From contig NZ_JACGZW010000008.1 in the NCBI RefSeq assembly GCF_014145675.1, positions 124,001-188,000 on the forward strand: DNA of 64,000 nucleotides, written 5' to 3'. The notes under the pieces are model-generated. The model saw nothing but the letters and a program-made list of their open reading frames with translations, was not told the origin of the DNA and did no database searches. This DNA is from Amycolatopsis dendrobii (lineage in GTDB: Bacteria > Actinomycetota > Actinomycetes > Mycobacteriales > Pseudonocardiaceae). Within the stretch, counting starts at the first letter, position 1, and every line of letters begins with the position of its first letter. This document shows, in pieces, positions 1-7,952 of this stretch. The position numbers and the translations under genes were made by a program.

Positions 1-1423
1 TCAGCCAGGACGGTCGAGCGCCCTTGCGCAGCGTGCGCCACTCGTCGGCGAACCTGCCCTGGAGCATCTTCGCCGCAGCCTCGTCCCGGCCGTAGAGAAG
101 ACCGAAGGTGAACGTGTTCTGGTTCTCGCTGAAACCGTCGATCGCGAAATGCCGCAGCGCCGCACGGTCGACGACGCTGTCCTGATGCTTGCCCAGTGTC
201 TGCTGCACCGCCTTCACGTGCTTGCGCCACGCGCGCAGCTTCTTGCCGAACGCTGGCCGGACGGCGTCGGCGGCATAACGTGCGCGCTTGGCCTTCTTCC
301 GGACGTTGTGCAGTGCCTTCTCCAGTTCAACGCCACTGAGCCCTTCCGTCGCCGCAGTGGCCCGGCAGAGTTTGCGCGCGGTCTTGCGCAGGGGTTTGCG
401 CAGCGCTTTCTTGCCTGCCGGACGCATCGTGTCGAGAAGGGCGGCGATCGACCGCAACAGGGCCGCGTATCGGTTGCTGGACAACGCTTCCGTCGCGCGG
501 GCCAATTCAGTGCGGGAGGTGCGGGCGAAGTCGCGGGTCAGGTATTGGCGCAGGGGACCGAAAACCAGCTCCGGCGAGACCTCGTCGAGGCAGGCTTCGA
601 GGCGCGCTTGGCTGACCTCGGCGTCCCGCGCGGGGGCGAGTTCGGCGCCCAGCCACTTCAGCTCCGCCGTGACCGCATCGGCTTTCTTCCGGCCCACCAG
701 AGACGCGAACGTCTGGAGCGCGCTCCGCAGCTTCCGCGCCGCGACCCGGAGCTGGTGCACTGAATCGTCTTCCCCGACGCGGAAACCCAAGTCAGCGCGA
801 CGCAATCGCTCGAATTGCGCGCGCAGATACGCAGGCAGCACCTCGTTCGAGCCCCGCTTGTTTTCGGCGGCGTCTCCCATCAGCCGCTGCAGTTTCGACG
901 GCCACCAAGCGTTCTCCGCCCCGCGCTTGCGCAAGGTGCGGTCAAGGCGGTCGAGCAGCTCAGGTCCCGCCTCGACGTCCAGTTCGCGCCACCGGTCCAG
1001 CCGCACCGCCGGTCCCCCAAGGAATTCTCCGGTGACGTGGTCGTCCGCGAGCGTCGCCAGCGTTCGGCCGGACGCGTCGGTCAGGCGGTGCGTGAACCGG
1101 TCGGTCCGCAGCTGCGCGACGGGGCGCAGCTTGCGGTCCAATGTGTATGCACGGAGCAGCGTTGCGATTTGAGCGGGCGCCTTCGGGCTGTCACCGAGCG
1201 GAAATCGCAGCTCCTGGCTGGGCAATTTCAGGGACCACCCGGTGCCGCTGTTTCTTCGCAGCGCGATCCCGGCTCTGGTCAGCCGGAAATCCTTGGTGTC
1301 GTAGTAAACGGTCTCGAGCGTCCGCTCGGCCGGAGCTTCCTGTGTGACTCCCTCGCCCGCCAGCCGCGGCACGCGGGCTTTCAAGCTCAGCTCGTACTTG
1401 CGGCCGGACTCTGCGCTTCGCAT
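1..1423 (-). CDS. CYTH-CHAD domain protein (3' end cut by window)
   Basis: An N-terminal CYTH (triphosphate tunnel) domain is followed by a CHAD domain rich in Arg, Lys and His that runs off the window edge. CHAD helices of this kind bind inorganic polyphosphate; CYTH domains hydrolyse or bind triphosphates. The ATG at 1423 has a GGAG ribosome site about 8 nt upstream and lies 11 nt after the malic enzyme stop, so the two genes are probably co-transcribed. The last visible residues (about 474) are still inside CHAD. The family assignment rests on the basic helical pattern (for example HQLRVAARKLRSALQTF and HNVRKKAKRARYAA). The precise substrate is not visible. Confidence 0.85.
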   Translation of the reverse strand, partial: MRSAESGRKYELSLKARVPRLAGEGVTQEAPAERTLETVYYDTKDFRLTRAGIALRRNSGTGWSLKLPSQELRFPLGDSPKAPAQIATLLRAYTLDRKLRPVAQLRTDRFTHRLTDASGRTLATLADDHVTGEFLGGPAVRLDRWRELDVEAGPELLDRLDRTLRKRGAENAWWPSKLQRLMGDAAENKRGSNEVLPAYLRAQFERLRRADLGFRVGEDDSVHQLRVAARKLRSALQTFASLVGRKKADAVTAELKWLGAELAPARDAEVSQARLEACLDEVSPELVFGPLRQYLTRDFARTSRTELARATEALSSNRYAALLRSIAALLDTMRPAGKKALRKPLRKTARKLCRATAATEGLSGVELEKALHNVRKKAKRARYAADAVRPAFGKKLRAWRKHVKAVQQTLGKHQDSVVDRAALRHFAIDGFSENQNTFTFGLLYGRDEAAAKMLQGRFADEWRTLRKGARPSWL

Positions 1424-1434
1424 TCCCCGCTCCT

Positions 1435-2559
1435 TCAGTCGTTTTCGGCGGCGCCGGCGACGCCTTCGGCGATCGCGGGCACCAGGCCCTCGTCGAAGAC
1501 GCTCGGCACGATGTGTTCTCGGTCGAGGTCGTCGCCGACCGTCGCGGCCAGCGCGTGCGAGGCCGCGAGCAACATCCGTGCGGTCACCCTCGGAGCGCCG
1601 GAGTCGAGCAGCCCGCGGAACATCCCCGGGAAGACGAGGACGTTGTTGATCTGGTTGGGCAGGTCGCTGCGTCCGGTCGCGACGATCTCCGCGTGCTCGT
1701 GCGCGGCGTCCGGATCGACCTCCGGATCCGGGTTGGCCAGCGCGAACACGATCGCCCGGTCGGCCATCCGCGCCAGGTCGCCGCCCTTGAGCAGACCGCC
1801 GACGCTCACGCCGACGAAGACGTCCGCGTCGTGCAAGGCGTCTTGAATACTTCCCTGGACGGCGTCGCCGCGGTTGGTGTTCTCCGCCAGCCACTGCTTC
1901 TCGCCGGTCAGGTCGCGCTCGCCGTGCAGAGTGCCTTTGCTGTCGCAGACTACGATCCGCTCCGCGCTGAAGTCGGCCTTCAGCAGCAGCCGGGCGATCG
2001 CGGACCCAGCCGCGCCCGCACCGGAGATCACCACCGACGTGGCTGCCGGCGTGCGGTCGGTCAGCTTCAGCGCGTTGTGCAGAGCGGCCAGCACGGCTAC
2101 CGCGGTGCCGTGCTGGTCGTCGTGAAAGACCGGCACGTCCAGCTCGTCGTGCAGCTGCCGCTCGACGGTGAAGCACCGAGGCGCGGCGATGTCCTCCAGG
2201 TTGATCGCGCCGAAGGACGTCGCGAGGTCCTTCGCGGTGCGCACCAGGTCTTCCGGCTCGCGGCTGACCGGGCAGATCGGCCAGGCGTCGACGTCGGCGA
2301 ACCGCTTCAGCAACGCCGCTTTGCCCTCCATCACCGGCAGCGCGGCGGCCGGGCCCTGGTCGCCGAGCCCGAGCAGCGCGGAACCGTCGGAGACGATCGC
2401 GACGGAGTTGCCGCGCACGGTTTCCCGCGCCAGCACCGACGGATCCTCGGCGACGCGCTCGGCCAGCTCGGCGACGCCGGGCGTGTAGTGCTCGGCGAGG
2501 TCGTCGGCGTCGTCGAGCCGCACTCGGGTGGTGACTTGGATCTTTCCGCGACTGCTCAT
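1435..2559 (-). CDS. Short-form NAD(P)-dependent malic enzyme
   Basis: 374 residues, the usual size of the bacterial short malic enzyme, which oxidatively decarboxylates malate to pyruvate and links the TCA cycle to pyruvate and reducing power. The N-terminal malic domain shows HYTPGVAEL, the Tyr-containing catalytic region. GLGDQGPAAALPVMEGKA and VFHDDQHGTAVAVLAAL follow, the latter holding the metal-binding Asp pair. The Rossmann part has VVISGAGAAGSAIARLLL (a GxGxxG-type site) and LPNQINNVLVFPGMFRG near the C-terminus. NAD versus NADP preference cannot be read safely. It heads a likely two-gene unit with the CHAD protein. Confidence 0.93.
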   Translation of the reverse strand: MSSRGKIQVTTRVRLDDADDLAEHYTPGVAELAERVAEDPSVLARETVRGNSVAIVSDGSALLGLGDQGPAAALPVMEGKAALLKRFADVDAWPICPVSREPEDLVRTAKDLATSFGAINLEDIAAPRCFTVERQLHDELDVPVFHDDQHGTAVAVLAALHNALKLTDRTPAATSVVISGAGAAGSAIARLLLKADFSAERIVVCDSKGTLHGERDLTGEKQWLAENTNRGDAVQGSIQDALHDADVFVGVSVGGLLKGGDLARMADRAIVFALANPDPEVDPDAAHEHAEIVATGRSDLPNQINNVLVFPGMFRGLLDSGAPRVTARMLLAASHALAATVGDDLDREHIVPSVFDEGLVPAIAEGVAGAAEND

Positions 2560-2670
2560 GCGAGCCGGATACCCGGCCGCGCCGCGGCGGAATCGTGCTC
2601 AGCCGGAGCTCCGCCCGCTGCCCCTCTCCCCTCCGCTGACGGGCAGATGTCCGTGAGGGGAACCCGGAGA

Positions 2671-2690
2671 ACCCCAATGCCACATTGGGT
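2671..2690. repeat. Intergenic palindrome, CCAATGCCACATTGG family
   Basis: ACCCCAATGCCACATTGGGT is a near-perfect inverted repeat (arms CCCAATG/CATTGGG). It lies in the 290-bp gap between the divergent-looking end of encapsulin and the malic enzyme start. The same core, CCAATGCCACATTGG, recurs at 30722-30744, and a diverged relative occurs near 36274. The rest of the gap (2560-2849) shows no gene. Confidence 0.7.
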
Positions 2691-2849
2691 GCGTCGCAGA
2701 TACGGTCCGGTGAGCATCAACCGAGTGTTTCGGCCAGGTCGGCGTCCTGTGCGGCGGTCAGCCGGGCGACGCGGCTCAAGGTCCCGGCGTGGGGACTCAG
2801 AGTCGCTCACGGCTCGCTGCCGCGGTGCCCACACCCGGCGCCGGCGTGC

Positions 2850-3665
2850 TCAGTCCAGCACGAGCGCCGCGTCCGGTTCGGTCACCCGGAAACTGAAGCT
2901 TTCCTCCAGGTACAGCGTGAGCGTCTCGGCGTCGTGGTGGCGGTAGCCGACCGAGAGGTCCTGGCCGAGCTCCAGCACGAAGTCCCCGCCGGACAGGCTC
3001 AGCACGACCGCACCGGTCAGCCCCGGCGTGCGCTTCACCCGGCCGCCGCCCAACGCCCGGCGGAGGTGGTCGAGCACGAGAAGACCGCCGTGTTCGGTGC
3101 TCTCCACAATGGAGGTGTAGCCGCCGGGGTTGATCGCGAGCGCGTACGGTCCTTCGATTCCGTTGCACCGCAATGTATTCACCGCGTTGGCCACGATATG
3201 CGGATAGCGTTCCGGATCGCTGCCGAGGGTCCCGTGGTCGTACGGGCTCGCCTCGGCGATCCCGGTGATCCCGGCGTCCGGCCAGCCGTGGAACACCGCG
3301 CGGTTCTCCAGCAGGCCCACCTGGGCGGCGGCCTGGTCGAGGTCGTCGAACTCCAGGTCGTCGGCGCCGCGCTCGGCGTCCTCGAGCTCCTTGCGCTGGA
3401 CGGTGAACGGCACCCGCACCTCCACCAGCGGCAACACCCGGCGCTGCTGCGCGAGGGTTTCGCGCTCCCGGGCGGCTTCAGGCGGATCGACCCGCCGGGT
3501 CCGGCCGAGCGGCGTGGCCGAGTGCGTCCAGCCGTGCGGGCCTTCGACGTCGACCATCTTGCGCGCCGCCAGATGCGTCCCCAGCCGCTCCCGCGCCTCG
3601 TCGTCGATCTGCTTCCAGCCCTCGGCCGGGATCGGCGCGAGGTCGCGCATCAGGTGGTTCATCAT
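2850..3665 (-). CDS. Encapsulin shell protein (type 1, linocin/HK97 fold)
   Basis: 271 residues, typical for T=1 encapsulins of about 265-270 aa. The opening MRDLAPIPAEGWKQIDDEARERL and the VDVEGPHGW segment are classic encapsulin N-terminus, and YALAINPGGYTSI with the closing FRVTEPDAALVLD match the C-terminal part. Such proteins self-assemble into protein cages that trap cargo. The start overlaps the stop of the upstream hemerythrin-like gene (ATGATG over its TGA), with AGGGAGA just before. ATG 3662 is the alternative start, one codon in. The gene pair, and the cargo tail on the neighbour, make the shell role secure. Pore and metal details cannot be judged from sequence alone. Confidence 0.95.
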   Translation of the reverse strand: MMNHLMRDLAPIPAEGWKQIDDEARERLGTHLAARKMVDVEGPHGWTHSATPLGRTRRVDPPEAARERETLAQQRRVLPLVEVRVPFTVQRKELEDAERGADDLEFDDLDQAAAQVGLLENRAVFHGWPDAGITGIAEASPYDHGTLGSDPERYPHIVANAVNTLRCNGIEGPYALAINPGGYTSIVESTEHGGLLVLDHLRRALGGGRVKRTPGLTGAVVLSLSGGDFVLELGQDLSVGYRHHDAETLTLYLEESFSFRVTEPDAALVLD

Positions 3666-4222
3666 TCTCCCTTCAGGCTGCCGATCCCCAGCGATCCGTC
3701 GCCCGACGAGCTTTTCCCGGCTTTCCGCTCCTGCTCCTCGACGTAACGCTCCGGGTCGACGTCCCCGGTGTCGATGCCCTTCCCGCCCTCGTGCTCGGCC
3801 TTGAACTCGAGGAATTTCCGGCCGAGTTCCTCGCGCAGGCCCGGATCGGCGTGCTTGCGGAAGTCGGCGAGCGCGTCGTCCTCCTCCTCGGCCATGTGCT
3901 CGCTGTTGGCGGTGCGGGCCTGCCGGACCGCCGCGTGCCAGGCCGCGCTGCCCGCCGGATGCCTGCGGGCTTCGGCGACGGCGTCGCGGATGTCGTTGTG
4001 GTCGCCGACCGCGTCGAGCGTCTCGTCCTCGGCGTCCGTGCCGCGCTGGATCAGCTCGGGGTAGAAGACCGCCTCCTCGGCCGCGGCATGCAGGTCCAGC
4101 AGGTCCGCGAGCGGTTCCCACGCCCGCGCCAGCTCGTCCGGGCCGTCGAGGTCGTCGAGGTCGGCGAACGCCCGCCGGAACCGCTCGTGATCGTCGAGGA
4201 TCAAGCTGGTGATGTCCGTCAT
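3662..4222 (-). CDS. Hemerythrin-like encapsulin cargo protein
   Basis: 186 residues. A four-helix hemerythrin domain occupies about residues 5-125, with candidate di-iron ligands H12, H45, E49, H75, H109 and E113 in the HxxxE and H...E spacing of the family. After a Glu-rich linker the protein ends in DGSLGIGSLKGE, which matches the known C-terminal loading peptide (consensus like SLGIGSLK) that docks cargo inside encapsulin shells. The shell gene follows with overlapping stop and start codons. Hemerythrin-loaded encapsulins are known in actinobacteria and are thought to protect against oxidative or nitrosative stress. The exact chemistry here is inference. Confidence 0.95.
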   Translation of the reverse strand: MTDITSLILDDHERFRRAFADLDDLDGPDELARAWEPLADLLDLHAAAEEAVFYPELIQRGTDAEDETLDAVGDHNDIRDAVAEARRHPAGSAAWHAAVRQARTANSEHMAEEEDDALADFRKHADPGLREELGRKFLEFKAEHEGGKGIDTGDVDPERYVEEQERKAGKSSSGDGSLGIGSLKGE

Positions 4223-4299
4223 GGCCCTCGACGTTAGCTCTCCCGGCGGCGGCGCGCTCGTCGTGTTTGCGCGAGGCTGCTTGCGGGTAAAGAGATCCG

Positions 4300-4917
4300 A
4301 TGGTCGCGCGTCAGGAACCGGGAGCCGAACCGCCGGACACCGTCAGCCTCGACAAGCTCCGCCGAGCCGCTGGCGATTGCCGCGGCTGCGGGCTTTACCG
4401 CGACGCCACGGCGACGGTTTTCGGCGCCGGGGCCGAGCGTGCGGACATCTTCGCTCTCGGAGAGCAGCCCGGCGACCAGGAGGACCGGCGAGGCGAACCG
4501 TTCGTCGGCCCGGCCGGGCGCCTGCTCGACAAGGCGCTCGGCGACGCGGGCCTCGACCGCGGTTCCCTCTACCTGACCAACGCGGTCAAGCACTTCAAGT
4601 TCAAGCTCCGCGGCAAACGCCGGATCCACGAAAAACCGGCGCGCTCCGAGGTCGTCGCGTGCCGTCCGTGGCTGGTGGCCGAACTTCGGGCGGTACAGCC
4701 CCGTCTCGTGCTGTTGCTGGGCGCGACGGCGGCGCAATCGGTGTACGGCAGCAGTTTCCGGCTCACCCGGCATCGCGGCGAACCGCTGGATCCGCCGGAA
4801 GAGTTCGCCGGCCTGTTCGCCTCGGCAGTCGCCACCGTGCACCCGTCCGCCGTGCTGCGCGCGCCCGACCGCGACACCGCGTACGACGAGTTCGTCGCCG
4901 ACCTGCGCGGCCTCTGA
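4300..4917 (+). CDS. udgX: UdgX-type uracil-DNA binding/crosslinking protein
   Basis: 205 residues of the family-4-like uracil-DNA glycosylase fold. Motif A is GEQPGDQED (54-62) and the C-terminal HPSAV motif is at 171-175. The loop KRRIHEKP (106-113) is the signature insertion of UdgX. In the characterised mycobacterial protein its His (here H110) attacks the deoxyribose after uracil excision, leaving a protein-DNA covalent adduct. Candidate Fe-S ligands are C27, C30 and C121, with H98 in VKHFKF in place of the fourth Cys; that assignment is inferred. It is transcribed away from the hemerythrin/encapsulin pair across a 77-nt gap and is followed 35 nt later by a zinc dehydrogenase. Confidence 0.94.
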   Translation: MVARQEPGAEPPDTVSLDKLRRAAGDCRGCGLYRDATATVFGAGAERADIFALGEQPGDQEDRRGEPFVGPAGRLLDKALGDAGLDRGSLYLTNAVKHFKFKLRGKRRIHEKPARSEVVACRPWLVAELRAVQPRLVLLLGATAAQSVYGSSFRLTRHRGEPLDPPEEFAGLFASAVATVHPSAVLRAPDRDTAYDEFVADLRGL

Positions 4918-4952
4918 CGTTTGCCCGTCCCGGCAAGGGGAATCCGGCCGCC

Positions 4953-6143
4953 ATGAAAGCAGTGACCTGGCACGGCAAGCGGGACGTGCGAGTCGAGGCC
5001 GTCCCGGACCCGAAAATCGAGGAGCCGACCGACGCGGTCGTGCGGGTGACCTCGACCGGCATTTGCGGTTCCGACCTGCACCTGTACGAGGTCCTTGGCC
5101 CGTTCATGACCGAGGGCGACATCCTCGGCCACGAGCCGATGGGGATCGTCGAGGAAGTGGGCAGCGGCGTGAGTTCGCTGAAACCCGGCGACCGGGTGGT
5201 GGTGCCGTTCAACATTTCCTGCGGACACTGCTGGATGTGCGAGCGCGGGCTGCAATCGCAGTGCGAGACCACCCAGGTCAAGGACCAGGACAAGGGCGCG
5301 GCGCTGTTCGGCTACACGAAGCTCTACGGCCAGGTGCCCGGCGGACAGGCCGAGTACCTCCGGGTCCCGCAGGCGCAGTACGGGCCGATCAAGGTGCCCG
5401 ACGGCCCGCCGGACGAACGGTTCGTCTACCTGTCCGATGTGGTCCCGACGGCGTGGCAGGCCGTGGAATACGCGGACATCCCCGACGGCGGCTCGGTCGT
5501 GGTCTTCGGTCTCGGCCCGATCGGCCAGATGGCGGCCAGGGTCGCGCAGCACCAGGGCGCGGGCGAGGTGATCGGCGTCGACCTCGTGCCGGAACGGCTG
5601 GCGCGGGCCCGCGCACACGGCGCGACGACGCTGGACCTGCGCGACCACCGGCAGATCGGCGACGCGATCCGCGACCTCACCGGCGGCCGCGGCGCCGATT
5701 CGGTGATCGACGCGGTCGGCATGGAAGCACACGGCGCGCCGATCGGGAAGCTCGCGCACAACCTGGTCGCGCTGCTGCCGCAGCCGCTCGGCGCGAAGAT
5801 CACCGAGAAGGCCGGAATCGACCGGCTGAGCGTGCTGTACGCGGCCATCGACAGCGTCCGGCGCGGCGGCACGATCTCGCTGTCCGGCGTGTACGGCGGG
5901 ATGGCCGACCCCATCCCGATGATGGAAGTGTTCGACAAGCAGATCCGGCTGCACACCGGACAGGCGAACGTCCGCCGGTGGATCGACGACGTGCTGCCGG
6001 TGCTCACCGCGGACGGGGATCCGCTCGGCGTCGAAGGCTTCGCGACGCACAAGCTTCCGCTGGCCGACGCGCCGCGCGCCTACGAGATGTTCCAGAAGAA
6101 ACTCGACGGGGTGCAGAAAATCCTGCTCGAGCCGACGGCGTAG
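4953..6143 (+). CDS. Zinc-dependent alcohol/formaldehyde-type dehydrogenase (MDR superfamily)
   Basis: 396 residues. The catalytic zinc region is GICGSDLHLYE with GHEPMGIVEEVG. The structural zinc cluster is CGHCWMCERGLQSQC, and the nucleotide fold has VVVFGLGPIGQMAARVA. The shape, with a long insertion before the Rossmann fold and an internal GAALFGYTKLYGQVPGGQAEYLRVP, matches the glutathione-independent formaldehyde-dehydrogenase-like branch of MDR enzymes. The start is ATG 4953 after GGCAAGGGGAA. It lies just upstream of the convergent formate dehydrogenase operon, so an aldehyde-to-formate link is tempting but unproven. A hairpin repeat directly follows the stop. Confidence 0.88.
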   Translation: MKAVTWHGKRDVRVEAVPDPKIEEPTDAVVRVTSTGICGSDLHLYEVLGPFMTEGDILGHEPMGIVEEVGSGVSSLKPGDRVVVPFNISCGHCWMCERGLQSQCETTQVKDQDKGAALFGYTKLYGQVPGGQAEYLRVPQAQYGPIKVPDGPPDERFVYLSDVVPTAWQAVEYADIPDGGSVVVFGLGPIGQMAARVAQHQGAGEVIGVDLVPERLARARAHGATTLDLRDHRQIGDAIRDLTGGRGADSVIDAVGMEAHGAPIGKLAHNLVALLPQPLGAKITEKAGIDRLSVLYAAIDSVRRGGTISLSGVYGGMADPIPMMEVFDKQIRLHTGQANVRRWIDDVLPVLTADGDPLGVEGFATHKLPLADAPRAYEMFQKKLDGVQKILLEPTA

Positions 6144-6146
6144 CCA

Positions 6147-6207
6147 GCGGTCCGTGAAGGACTCCTTGAGGGAATCAGCTTCCCTCAAGGGGCCCTTCAC
6201 GGACCGC
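6147..6207. repeat. Long hairpin repeat (GTCCGTGAAGG family), shared 3' end of two convergent genes
   Basis: GCGGTCCGTGAAGG (6147-6160) is exactly inverted at 6194-6207 (CCTTCACGGACCGC), with an inner second stem CCTTGAGGGA/TCCCTCAAGG. The element sits between convergent genes and could act as a bidirectional terminator. It also encodes the last ten residues of the fdhC-type protein. Related elements occur at 30762-30817, with a fragment at 15339-15354. Confidence 0.8.
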
Positions 6208-7122
6208 TTCGCGTTGCGCGAGCCGTTCCCGCTGCGGAACCACGACGTACTTCGGGTCCTTCGCGGACTCCACTCCGGCCGCATACACGCCGAACCGCGT
6301 GCACAATCCGGAGGCGAGATAAGCCGCCCCGGCAGCAACGCCCGCCGCGCGGTTCTTCCTTGCTGCCAACGACAAAGCCGCTCCCGCCGCGGTCAGCGCC
6401 TTGGCCGCCTTCAGCAATCGTCCGGCCCGCCCGGTCCGGTAAGGCTCCGAAGCCAGCCCCAGCCCGGTCTCCAGGTGATGCTCGGCAGCCAGCTCCGCCG
6501 CGGCACCAGCTAGCCCAGCCCGCACCGCGGGACCGTTTTCCTTCCGCGGCACCGCGAGCAGCGCGATCCCCGCCCCGCTGGTCAGCGCGCTGCCCGCGAA
6601 CAGCACCGGCAGCGTGCCGTGCGCCTCGTGCCACGACGGCGTCGCCGTGTCGGCCAGCAGCACCGCCGTGTACGTGCACATCGCCGGGCCCAGTACGCCC
6701 GCGCCCGCCCCGGCCAACCGGCCCAGCCGCGGGAAACGTCCGGTCAGCGTGGAAAACGCCGCCCCCGCGGCGAGACCGGAGAACGGCGACAGGATCCACG
6801 ACCCCACCGACAACGGCGAAGTCGGCTTGAGCACGCGCAGCATGTTCAGGAACCGCGCCGGCTTGCCGAGGTCGTGGATCAGCGCGACGACGCTGGCGAT
6901 CGATCCGCCGGAAGCCGCCAGCCGGCCGGCCTTGGCCAGTTCCGGGCGTCCGGTCGCGTCCGCGAGGGCGGCCAGCGACGCCGACGCGCCGGCCGCGCCG
7001 CCGAGGAACAGGTACAGCGGGACGTCCGGCTGCTTCCAGGCGGGCTCTTTGAGGATCGGCCTGCCGTAATAAGACCGGAATTCGGCGGGCTCGACCATCG
7101 CCCGTTCGCGGCGGGGGCTCAT
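6175..7122 (-). CDS. NrfD-type membrane subunit of formate dehydrogenase
   Basis: 315 residues with several hydrophobic helices and the NrfD/PsrC signature near the start (PDVPLYLFLGGAAGASASL). NrfD subunits are quinone-reducing membrane anchors for molybdopterin enzymes. It completes a FdhA-FdhB-NrfD formate dehydrogenase instead of the cytochrome b subunit of E. coli FdnI. Its ATG at 7122 overlaps the fdhB stop (ATGA); a second ATG at 7098 is possible. The final residues AVREGPLEGS are encoded by the hairpin repeat at 6147-6207, so the C-terminus appears to have been extended or replaced by a repeat insertion. Confidence 0.87.
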   Translation of the reverse strand: MSPRRERAMVEPAEFRSYYGRPILKEPAWKQPDVPLYLFLGGAAGASASLAALADATGRPELAKAGRLAASGGSIASVVALIHDLGKPARFLNMLRVLKPTSPLSVGSWILSPFSGLAAGAAFSTLTGRFPRLGRLAGAGAGVLGPAMCTYTAVLLADTATPSWHEAHGTLPVLFAGSALTSGAGIALLAVPRKENGPAVRAGLAGAAAELAAEHHLETGLGLASEPYRTGRAGRLLKAAKALTAAGAALSLAARKNRAAGVAAGAAYLASGLCTRFGVYAAGVESAKDPKYVVVPQRERLAQREAVREGPLEGS

Positions 7123-7952
7123 CGGCGCCGTCCCAGGAACGACACGACCAGCGCCGCGGCCACCCCGGCCGCGGTCGTCGCGGCGCGCTTCCACATCCGC
7201 GGCAGGTCGCGGGTCGTCACGACCGGGTCCGGCGGGAAGCCGTAGACCTCGGGTTCGTCCAGCAGCAGGAAGAACGCGCCGTCGCCGCCGACCCCGTCGC
7301 CGGGATCGTGCCCGTAGAGCCGCGCCTCCGGCACGCCGTCGTCGTGCAGCGCCGACACGCGCGCGGCGGCGCGTTCGCGGAGTTCGTCCAGCTCGCCGAA
7401 CTGGATGGAATCGGTCGGGCAAGCCTTGGCACACGCGGGTTCCATCCCCGCGCCGAGCCGGTCGTAACAAAGGGTGCACTTGAACGCACGGCCGTCGCTC
7501 TCGCGCTTCTCGATGACCCCGTACGGGCAAGCCGGAACGCAGTAGCCGCAGCCGTTGCAGATGTCCTGCTGCACCACGACCGTGTCGAATTCGGTGCGGA
7601 ACAGCGCGCCGGTCGGGCAGACGTCGAGGCAGGCGGCGTGCGTGCAGTGCTTGCAGACGTCGCTGGACATCAGCCAGCGCACGCCTGCTTCTTCCGGCTG
7701 CTGCTGCTCCGGCGCTCCGACCGTCGGCATCCCCAGGTCGACCGCGGGCTGTTCGATGAACGCCACGTGCCGCCAGGTGTTCGAGCCGAGGTCGCCGGTG
7801 TTGTCGTAGGACAGCCCGAGCAGGTCCGGCGCGCTTTCGGCCTCCGGGACGCCGTTCCACTCCTTGCACGCGACCTCGCACGCCTTGCACCCGATGCACA
7901 CCGACGTGTCGGTGAAAAAGCCCATCCGGGGCTGGGCGCCGTACTCAGCCAT
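7119..7952 (-). CDS. fdhB: Formate dehydrogenase iron-sulfur subunit (four 4Fe-4S clusters)
   Basis: 277 residues with four ferredoxin-type cysteine groups: CIGCKACEVACKEW, CKHCTHAACLDVCPTGAL, CNGCGYCVPACPYGVI, and a final set including CTLCYDRL and PACAKACP. This is the electron-wire subunit between the molybdopterin FdhA and the membrane NrfD protein. A hydrophobic stretch near the C-terminus (AATTAAGVAAALVVSFLG) may anchor it to the membrane. The start overlaps the end of fdhA by 8 nt, and the stop overlaps fdhC (ATGA), so the three subunits are translationally coupled. Confidence 0.94.
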   Translation of the reverse strand: MAEYGAQPRMGFFTDTSVCIGCKACEVACKEWNGVPEAESAPDLLGLSYDNTGDLGSNTWRHVAFIEQPAVDLGMPTVGAPEQQQPEEAGVRWLMSSDVCKHCTHAACLDVCPTGALFRTEFDTVVVQQDICNGCGYCVPACPYGVIEKRESDGRAFKCTLCYDRLGAGMEPACAKACPTDSIQFGELDELRERAAARVSALHDDGVPEARLYGHDPGDGVGGDGAFFLLLDEPEVYGFPPDPVVTTRDLPRMWKRAATTAAGVAAALVVSFLGRRR

